Below, in pieces: positions 9,401-11,037 of a DNA stretch of 11,037 bases. The first letter of the stretch is position 1; every line of letters begins with the position of its first letter. Below the pieces are notes generated by a model. That model was not told where the DNA came from. It searched no databases and worked only from the letters and a program-made list of their open reading frames with translations. Source of the DNA: Candidatus Omnitrophota bacterium (lineage in GTDB: Bacteria; Omnitrophota; Gorgyraeia; 1-14-0-20-64-10; JACQQZ01); NCBI GenBank assembly GCA_016206635.1, contig JACQRF010000106.1, positions 1 through 11,037 of the forward strand, in the 5' to 3' direction. The position numbers and the translations under genes are program-made.

Positions 9401-11037
9401 GGGGCAGCATCCAACACCGGGGAGAACGCCGCGTGCGCCTCGTCAAAGGTCAGACGGGATGGCTTACGGATCGCCTCGCCCAGCTCGGGACTCCAGACAT
9501 TCGGACTCGCCCGGAGCATCAGCTCCAGAGCATATTTCGAGTCGGTACCCAACCGGTGTAAGCCCCGGCGGATCCCCTCGACCCATGATCCGCCGCGCAC
9601 TTCGGTCTCTTTGACAGCGGTACGCAACACTTCGAGGGCTTCCTGGAAATGGGGCTGCCGGGCATAGTTTTGGCTGGCCAGCGTTTGGAGGCGCGGCATC
9701 TCAGCCGCATCCACTGTGATTTGCTGCCGCGTGCCATCCGGCATCGTTAGTTCGATCGTCGCGGCACCAGTGACCTCGACCTTGGCATCGGCCAGCGCCT
9801 GCACATTGCGCTGAATCCTGATGTCCGCCGCGTCCGCTGACTCCCGATGCGCCTGCGTCGCGCGATTGACCACCGCTTCGGCCTGCCGGCCGGTCACGCG
9901 GGTCTGCGTGTCGTGGAGCCGCTCCACAAGCTGTTCCGCATGTTTAACAGAGGTGGTGTATTCCCGCCCGCCAATCTTCACGCTCACGTCGGCGGTACTT
10001 TGGCTTGCCTGGGCTATCACCACCGCGCGCTCCAGATCGAGGGCCGCGCGTCCGGTCGAATCCCCCAAGACCGCCTGCTCAAACGAGTGCTGGCGAGCGC
10101 CTTCTCGCAGCTGCTGGGCCTGTTCGATGCGCAACTCCCAGGTCCGCCCACCCAACTCGACGGTGATAACTGGCTGCCGGCCGCCGGCCGCATCAATGGC
10201 CCGGCCTAATGCCGTCTCCGCCGTGAGCGGATCGGCCTGTACCACCTGCCTCATGATGATGGCCGAGGCGTGCGCCTCGATGCTGTCGTGGAGTTGCCGG
10301 ACCGCCGGCTGGCCCAGGAACCGCTCCATGCGAGAAATCAGGGTTTTTGCCTGAGCGAGCGTGACGGGGCTCACCTCGGATTGCAACGCGTCGGCCAGGT
10401 ACTCCCCGAGAACGCGCCGAACCATCGAACGGGCCTGCGCCGTGGGCACGATCGCACCGTTGGGCAGCGGGGTATAGCGGCCAATGGGCGCCTGCAAGTC
10501 AAGAAATGCCATGGCATCCACCAGCCGGAGCTGGAACGTCGGTCCGGCCCACTGCTCGCCATGGATGAACCGACTCCAGCCCGACCGCCGGGCTTCACCG
10601 ACGGCGCGGGCCACGAGGTCCGGCGTCGCCCCGGGGGTGTCGCGGAACAGCTCCGGCGCCACCGGACCGTCCGACGAAGTCGCCGGTTTCGGGGCTAACT
10701 CTAAGAGCCAGGTTCGCGCCGCCTGGAGCAGGTCCGGCGACTGTTTGAACTGCTGCGCCAACGCGGCCGTCTGGTGGATGGCGGCCTCGGCGTCCTGCGC
10801 ATGCTTCACTAATCGCCCGGCATCCACCAAGGCCGACAGCTCGGTCAAGCTGCGAGGAGCTGCCTGAATCGCCTCATCAACCACGCGATCAATGGCAGTC
10901 GTCAGGGTTTTGAACTGGCCGGGGGATTCCACGGTGGCCCGCGTGGCGCTCAATGTCAGGTGCAGCCTCCCCTCCGCGTCAACCCAGCCGCTGTCGTTCC
11001 GGGATTCTTCCCCGCTCAGCAAGCGCCGCACCTCCAA
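1..11037 (-). CDS. Internal segment of a giant multidomain protein with a SecA-like motor and a kinase-like domain (partial at both ends)
   Basis: A single reading frame runs across the whole window with no stop in 3,679 consecutive codons. No in-frame TTA, CTA or TCA occurs on the plus strand where codons begin at positions 1, 4, 7 and so on. Neither edge shows a start or stop: the last codon at the left edge is CCG, and the right edge begins with TTG, which has no upstream sequence to judge it by. Recognisable in order are a coiled-coil-like stretch, a SecA-type DEAD motor (residues 756-1415), long helical regions, a beta-rich island, and a protein-kinase-like domain (3206-3515). No membrane-spanning segment is evident, and only one cysteine occurs (residue 2211). 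The function of the whole is unknown. Such size suggests the giant proteins reported from Omnitrophota and similar uncultured bacteria. It could be a surface or exported protein, or a large cytoplasmic scaffold. The reading frame is near certain; the biological role is not. Confidence 0.97.
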   Translation of the reverse strand, partial: MEVRRLLSGEESRNDSGWVDAEGRLHLTLSATRATVESPGQFKTLTTAIDRVVDEAIQAAPRSLTELSALVDAGRLVKHAQDAEAAIHQTAALAQQFKQSPDLLQAARTWLLELAPKPATSSDGPVAPELFRDTPGATPDLVARAVGEARRSGWSRFIHGEQWAGPTFQLRLVDAMAFLDLQAPIGRYTPLPNGAIVPTAQARSMVRRVLGEYLADALQSEVSPVTLAQAKTLISRMERFLGQPAVRQLHDSIEAHASAIIMRQVVQADPLTAETALGRAIDAAGGRQPVITVELGGRTWELRIEQAQQLREGARQHSFEQAVLGDSTGRAALDLERAVVIAQASQSTADVSVKIGGREYTTSVKHAEQLVERLHDTQTRVTGRQAEAVVNRATQAHRESADAADIRIQRNVQALADAKVEVTGAATIELTMPDGTRQQITVDAAEMPRLQTLASQNYARQPHFQEALEVLRTAVKETEVRGGSWVEGIRRGLHRLGTDSKYALELMLRASPNVWSPELGEAIRKPSRLTFDEAHAAFSPVLDAAPTGRTGWRIGERWAAFREGWSLFWAAFNAAEKIQASQRLASREVRHDAGGAVTSVGEGIARSIGIGILAAQGRLSMADPVERQVAQQIAVQTGRQQARQLAQQQRGAASEELRDAAAMVRGSAPAARGLLQTARALAEASREMQARLAPAIKQVDNLVTQAEQAERQADNASVRSAVRDEARARSTRLLEQADREVANLVFAELARDGHVRLHADQTQTQMTMALQLLRAIHQGTNLTALLQTGAGKTLVFLVLAVVRATPMVSGRAHVRPVLLVESLDAVLKVLKENAQMGGLLERWGLTIVNGDAALEAGRERETRMLGEKAYRTFRGPDGRPQIGLVEALSEAGHLVVFSYGARNFATIHGRNNAPLREALRRTNLIQLDEADKFLLDPTSYILGGNANGQYADAAYVRNVLAPLYRELRALTEAPNTGTRPQLEIWEDARRGEWDAAEAAGAAETRAIGFYARHAGTIERGEVFLNDAAIRLIQLRLGTHGLVLRRPGEAPVTRDRGVEVSLYEIRGVLKALRAQSGTDFSADAEHGVHPVDGAPTPDRVFEDLPFATALTLRVMEEMRTGLDLLTGKAVRWELHEGDLSLDRIRVNQTIQRTILREIFTANPEMRLIAASATYQTASRLMAAYLGLRLGDLTHASTFDPSHFVVREGRLSDVPGLVDDVAAGRTGNRNGVLLVFDPADWTMEAFVANVLASYVAARRASPTQRGGGVLVHLPDTMRDEFREVLARQLTGRGESLSQSEAAELRKLEGPALVRYLRSHNYLELDAGLGPQGEADITTIAKALGEGKIVFTNARGIVGVSYRAATTPDGTPNLRADIHARVDELHGELMAQLRGRTQQGSRTGLSVPVFYLDRHVLQHDLSRLREKSSATYEAFLANLEPVRSDQSQRPGDETVAALAHEYRGRPELFDASERLPDLVKLWARYMAAAQETHSIRHTITEVLFGDLKGIIQEAWADAPDGAVGVVLHRVNLKLQRGFDRVASLTWSRQDVSGPEWLRGVVSSARAERERVLTDAIRELRGLPGAERLVQEFTVLRDEAAGFHYDVVARQAESFEPGTTMTADGRLPLSFATARTFGELVQVSHWLARFMLPGRMDAGAAQTGRQAAATYARTLGASGAPATAGAARAAARSLLGQQPATVVAAVITQLNQVLGVPPGVLDHQELSAEQQMAASTFLMLLDDDERLATWTAFLTTGVDWSDGRGPAGLAASPDVATRAVTASAIVRWAQEHGLIEVDSHRPGLTRLDRMARAHAVMVRRTSPLVLAQAAFDRALQTAQPGIAIIAKAAAQHPDDAALQGFVEAASWSAILIEAQTEVAAHTQWIAEATQEGEIERLEREQEYWTRRVQDAQGALTANPALAQALDVRQVLAMAGGDVDAAVQLLQVTAPTASAVELRRALAAPAILQQAFGFSAAEQDVVLGAPLTLLALREWARDPMPMLARLQDHAVVPALRAAAGEVHRRLAEGQSITWDDLWRIGIATGLADLPLADGTEVYAPERGARIIATLLQPALDDALWDTMARVQQHDTLAPAFRSGLRPVNDVAELAAVATILLAVEARAPQGSAQQIEHLLEEATKIPGFHLLDPVDRTLTNAGAVLLVRLAPGLVAVTHGIQGKGAVGWLTTLFWKVLAGVRAAAHIDPRLARTISIVELCEQVSPMDGHSPLGFLRVVALHAPADTAIGGLAHHLHNEFAFAMAWDDAQARALLKVIRDGHPDQRKELGEALAKALLGFFLYVAGDPAELNLNALEQEAIALANTMMGRLADRDSRQAPAEILTALLDEYLAQRAFEPSEMSAVWRAGLAGQPRAELAREGGRLLAARLSELPVVQRQAFQLLPGSSLLRTFVGPDGQVDLERFRQALAHPVRFLRSLEWIDADQTAMAALLLDPNMVWQEQFRHAGSAIMAEQAGVAAADPITALPLLAEAAMRDLEGFDAWEALASSVHDVRTHHLAAVVSRPELSQAVRLAQQAWTRRRQSAEQRPMVVTAESWQAMRDLEFLTHLADLADAQHPVARQPAALDAAWRLVDHLQPDLPSLRLARESYAAATRSNGHHALREMDAALTRDRAVVAALADVIAAAEVQLDGGSTTDVTAAIQTALATRLTGETPETAHFVEAVAGRYAEYRAALQTGVLPAAVVASDPAQRQAFTARRVLPELAATLRQSLEPLHGQVARAQAQTMAAARRLGLDGGALERFVQVMMRTAGQQALDHAVAPSERTALANLITVVQQAAAPEHQAALAAWHAQLTDANQPLAYSALIQERHGSSSLNDVLQDALKPLGVLVQIQEDGEFVAAPVAVWITDRTVDGQSLQTAVLMDDFGTYRRSTSMAGRRVAWVYLPGSESLVLNTRRMIQDRAWLSRQREQFRHALLGLFARQDMRAPDSIEALVDRMVGAVAEMSEAGEQGMQDGLLDHRAGVLKEERTHFLQEVNEQIMRGRGQRGAFLRIRRDGAAPLAHLLAQLMLTDEERQSMSEGPAMEEALQRAHDRHGNLIPELEAILARWAEVDATHLASRDLLAHLRVIAETVAAEPHLYGPAFALALWLVAAQLGNGDPAQGLARFNELMAGPNAEQQLTQVAQRAFAANFRTPEAWEQLASEWVSEGRAEARSPLAMDPHWNSDGLHGLPEAVRMTIEQIARDVPTAVRQGLVTRSGGRGFVYKLPVPITVDGITIKAIKLVGAGYWDQDDQAHRPSAEAYVSGGTPFEPEVTDDGLVTTKPLAMHLGAVPAYEARAEDEKTTLFRQHGLGLVSFGYFQYADPALTFAGEPSAVTILGLPEVGDQRVDDYLAKKWAAVAPKDRAAVITHDLRRYGAMVGAVHRRDMIHGSAHGGNLAVVGQEWFWVDTGTAKTEAEMKNPHELWFRQATDLHIAFRRAVDLAGKYLQGPATIAAVWDGYLADRNQGRPAGAQVWMTPDKLDMGLVRWVAAANTSNTAETGQIFGEATRIPFGNIQNPMVEALKRLSPRPLPNAAPSVPTTPPTGRAHSDWIAFVPPHGDARIVDDVAAAAGQAPGIRVERITAFDPADYSPVTMAERLLQMGYRSSPPRQLVVALGVVSRQQYPQLEAELQQLTQQYTGHVSFRWTYDDQIGDGQVVSYAAQLRDGASRPIPVAAVPAVVSPAIP
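424..480 (-). other. Proline-rich interdomain linker (residues 3520-3538)
   Basis: SPRPLPNAAPSVPTTPPTG has seven prolines in nineteen residues, with Ser, Thr and Ala. This is typical of a flexible or extended linker. It separates the kinase-like domain from the next region, which supports a domain boundary here. Confidence 0.8.
493..1422 (-). other. Protein-kinase-like fold domain with Ser in place of the catalytic Asp (residues 3206-3515)
   Basis: The landmarks follow the kinase / aminoglycoside-phosphotransferase fold in order. A glycine-rich strand, SGGRGFVYKL, starts at 3210. ITIKAIKLVGAG gives a candidate beta-3 lysine (K3231, or K3234). AYEARAEDEKTTLF (3286-3299) is a candidate helix C with Glu. 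ILGLPE (about 3325-3330) resembles a hinge. The catalytic loop MIHGSAHGGN ends at N3389, followed by a metal-binding-type DTG (D3401-G3403). TDLHIAF (D3424) resembles the C-lobe D-L-A segment of antibiotic and lipopolysaccharide kinases. The usual HGDxHxxN reads HGSxHxxN, so the base Asp is Ser3384, while His3386, Asn3389 and Asp3401 remain. It may be a pseudokinase, or a kinase-fold enzyme with other chemistry, as in SelO, which AMPylates. Substrate unknown. The fold call is by motif only. Confidence 0.62.
1423..2307 (-). other. Helical region between the beta island and the kinase-like domain (residues 2911-3205)
   Basis: Mainly helical, with acidic and Met-rich segments such as MVGAVAEMSEAGEQGM (around 2950) and MLTDEERQSMSEGPAMEE (around 3020-3035). 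Near its end come WEQLASEWVSEGRAEAR and MDPHWNSDGLHGLPEAVRM, which lead into the kinase-like domain. No family or catalytic motif recognised. Confidence 0.45.
2308..2568 (-). other. Beta-rich island within the helical region (residues 2824-2910)
   Basis: After a long helical stretch, the sequence turns into alternating hydrophobic strands: LGVLVQIQEDGEFVAAP (from 2838), VAVWITDRTVDG (2855-2866), LQTAVLMDDFGTYRR (2869-2883) and RRVAWVYLPGSESLVLN (2890-2906). Asp-Gly turns and aromatics fit a small beta-sheet or barrel domain of about 80 residues. The helix MIQDRAWLSRQREQFRHALLG follows. I do not recognise a family. It could be a binding or adaptor module set in the scaffold. Confidence 0.5.
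2569..6792 (-). other. Long Ala-rich helical region, residues 1416-2823, no recognised family
   Basis: About 1,400 residues follow the motor. They are almost entirely amphipathic helices rich in Ala, Leu, Arg, Glu and Gln, with short loops. I find no catalytic motif and no clear tandem repeat period by eye. The SecA helical scaffold and wing domains would be expected at the start, but I cannot recognise them. An especially Ala-rich patch is at residues 1652-1699. The only cysteine of the window is at 2211 in VELCEQ. A mildly hydrophobic stretch, GAVLLVRLAPGLVAV, near residue 2165 carries an Arg and is too weak for a membrane helix. The region might form a helical solenoid or scaffold; this is inferred from composition only. 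Confidence 0.5.
5941..6084 (-). other. Ala-rich low-complexity segment (residues 1652-1699)
   Basis: Alanine makes up about 40% of this stretch, with Thr, Gly, Arg and Gln filling most of the rest (for example GRQAAATYARTLGASGAPA and AGAARAAARSLLG). It also has the highest GC content I sampled (50 of 60 bases in the line from 5941). It is probably a flexible linker or a simple helix between two parts of the helical region. Confidence 0.55.
6841..6873 (-). other. Motif VI of the SecA-like motor, with altered arginine-finger region
   Basis: QLRGRTQQGSR at residues 1389-1399, followed by VFYLDRH, aligns with SecA's QLRGRSGRQGD...SRFYLSMED. The first half is identical. The SGRQG part, which holds the second conserved arginine of motif VI, reads TQQG here, so that arginine seems lost or shifted to R1399. 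The upstream motif V segment KIVFTNARGIVGVSY lacks the GRGTDI ending of SecA. Confidence 0.75.
7420..8241 (-). other. Preprotein-binding-like insert and SAT (motif III) segment of the motor (residues 933-1206)
   Basis: In SecA the preprotein-crosslinking domain is inserted between DEVD and TGT. Here about 240 residues separate DEAD (928) from SAT (1170), against roughly 180 in E. coli SecA. Landmarks survive: SLYEIRGVLKALRAQ resembles SecA's SLYSPAN...VTAALRAH, TGK is followed shortly by RW, and NQT lies just before the SAT motif, as NQTLASIT precedes TGT in SecA. A substrate-contacting insert therefore seems to be kept but enlarged, with an extra Glu/Ala/Trp-rich stretch near residues 985-1005 (EIWEDARRGEWDAAEAAGAA). 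The substrate cannot be told from sequence. Confidence 0.7.
8245..8256 (-). other. Walker B / DEAD motif II of the SecA-like motor
   Basis: DEAD at residues 928-931 sits in NLIQLDEADKFLLD, aligned with SecA's AIVDEVDSILID. The catalytic Glu and the Mg-coordinating Asp are kept. The following YILGG matches SecA's LIISG, which marks the approach to the preprotein-binding insert. Confidence 0.93.
8659..8679 (-). other. Walker A (motif I) of the SecA-like motor
   Basis: QTGAGKT at residues 787-793 matches the P-loop pattern xTGxGKT. The lysine (792) and threonine (793) needed for phosphate and Mg binding are present, so nucleotide binding is plausible. SecA usually reads RTGEGKT here; the Glu to Ala change moves it toward DEAD-box helicase style. 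Confidence 0.93.
8773..9174 (-). other. Long helical, probable coiled-coil segment preceding the motor (residues 622-755)
   Basis: About 130 residues are dominated by Ala, Gln, Glu and Arg with almost no Gly or Pro. Gln-rich runs such as RQQARQLAQQQRG and charged heptad-like stretches such as QAEQAERQAD and RLLEQADREVANLV are typical. This is the composition of an extended helix or coiled coil. It abuts the motor directly, so it could be a dimerisation stalk or a lever for the ATPase. True SecA has only a short N-terminal helix here, so this is an addition specific to this protein. The coiled-coil call rests on composition by eye, not on a computed score. Confidence 0.55.
9175..9672 (-). other. 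Protein region, residues 456-621: unrecognised, Trp-rich in places
   Basis: This connects the repeat region to the coiled coil. It contains helical segments with several tryptophans (WVEG, NVWSPELGEAI, GWRIGERWAAFREGWSLFWAAF) and a segment LTFDEAHAAFSPVLDAAP near residue 531. The DEAH in that last segment is not a helicase motif II here: no Walker A lies upstream at a sensible distance, and the real motor follows later. A short Gly/Ile run, SIGIGILAAQG, near residue 607 is too short and too glycine-rich to call a membrane helix. No family recognised. Confidence 0.5.
9673..9762 (-). repeat. Degenerate protein repeat, copy 3 (residues 426-455)
   Basis: ATIELTMPDGTRQQITVD is followed by AAEMPRLQTLAS. 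The turn is PDGTR instead of GGR, and the helix is less regular, but the strand-turn-strand-helix order is kept. This is the most diverged copy, and its membership is less certain than that of the other two. Confidence 0.35.
9901..9987 (-). repeat. Degenerate protein repeat, copy 2 (residues 351-379)
   Basis: VSVKIGGREYTTSVK is followed by HAEQLVERLHDTQT. It matches copy 1 in the alternating hydrophobic strand, the GGR turn, the second strand and the helix with the A-x-x-L spacing (AEQL here against AQQL in copy 1). This is the closest pair among the three copies. Confidence 0.45.
10084..10170 (-). repeat. Degenerate protein repeat, copy 1 (residues 290-318)
   Basis: VITVELGGRTWELRIEQ is followed by an amphipathic helix (AQQLREGARQHS). 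The pattern is a beta strand, a Gly-Gly-Arg turn, a second strand, then a helix with Ala and Leu three residues apart. Two further copies follow at offsets of 61 and 136 residues, separated by helical linkers. The repeat is visible only at protein level; the DNA copies have diverged. It may be a small hairpin-plus-helix module that ties helical segments together. I know no family name for it. Confidence 0.45.
10183..11037 (-). other. Protein region, residues 1-285: mainly helical, no recognised family
   Basis: This is the most N-terminal visible part of the giant protein; its true N-terminus is outside the window. It opens with a short possible beta segment (LHLTLSATRATVE, about residues 25-37), then alternates amphipathic helices with short loops. 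A distinctive aromatic patch, GWSRFIHGEQWAGPTFQLR, lies around residues 150-170. I see no signal peptide, membrane segment or known motif. The early LHLTLSATRATVE stretch could be a fourth, decayed copy of the hairpin unit seen downstream, but the similarity is too weak to call. Confidence 0.6.

Noticed and set aside
9427..9465. DEAH within LTFDEAHAAFSPVL as a helicase motif II.
   Set aside because: No P-loop lies upstream at a sensible distance, and the genuine Walker A and DEAD motifs lie about 255-400 residues downstream. It is a chance match.
11035..11037. TTG at the right edge as a possible start codon of the giant gene.
   Set aside because: There is no upstream sequence to show a ribosome site or a preceding stop, and the sequence begins mid-domain in style with no signal peptide. 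The frame most likely continues beyond the edge.
1..11037. RNA genes, CRISPR arrays, insertion sequences, promoters or terminators.
   Set aside because: The entire window is one coding frame. I saw no tRNA-like clover, no regularly spaced direct repeats, no transposase motifs or terminal inverted repeats, and no hairpin followed by a T-run in an intergenic position.

Overview
The whole window is one uninterrupted protein-coding frame on the minus strand. Reading codons from 11037 down to 1, I checked all 3,679 triplets by hand and found no stop. The frame is open at both edges, so the window lies inside a single gene longer than 11 kb (a protein of more than 3,679 aa, about 400 kDa for the visible part). 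The start, stop, promoter, ribosome site and terminator all lie outside, and there is no intergenic DNA. Residue numbers in this annotation count from the right edge (residue 1 = bases 11037-11035).

Layout of the protein, N- to C-terminal (right to left on the map). Residues 1-285 are mostly helical and unrecognised. Residues 290-455 contain three degenerate copies of a small beta-hairpin-plus-helix unit. Residues 456-621 are unrecognised. Residues 622-755 are a long Ala/Gln/Glu/Arg helical, probably coiled-coil, stretch. Residues 756-1415 are a SecA-like DEAD motor: a Q-motif-like entry, Walker A QTGAGKT, a SecA-type Ia block, a YGARNF block, DEAD, a PBD-like insert with TGK and NQT landmarks, SAT, and a QLRGR motif VI. 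Residues 1416-2823 are a roughly 1,400-residue Ala-rich helical region. Residues 2824-2910 are a beta-rich island, and 2911-3205 are helical again. Residues 3206-3515 are a protein-kinase-like fold with an HGSAHGGN catalytic loop and a DTG motif. Residues 3520-3538 are a Pro-rich linker, and 3539-3679 begin another alpha/beta region that runs out of the window.

Organism: the DNA is GC-rich (mid-60s % in sampled lines), with strong G/C preference at third codon positions and bacterial-style coding. Giant single ORFs of this kind are known mainly from uncultured bacteria, notably Omnitrophota (OP3) and related PVC-superphylum lineages. I consider Omnitrophota the most plausible source, but this is inference from gene size and architecture; the window has no marker gene.

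The striking points are a protein-translocase-type ATPase built into the middle of a giant polypeptide, a kinase-like domain about 1,800 residues downstream in the same chain with Ser in place of the catalytic Asp, and only one cysteine in 3,679 residues. A reasonable hypothesis is a very large exported or surface-associated protein, or an effector with its own motor, but nothing in the window proves its location or substrate.
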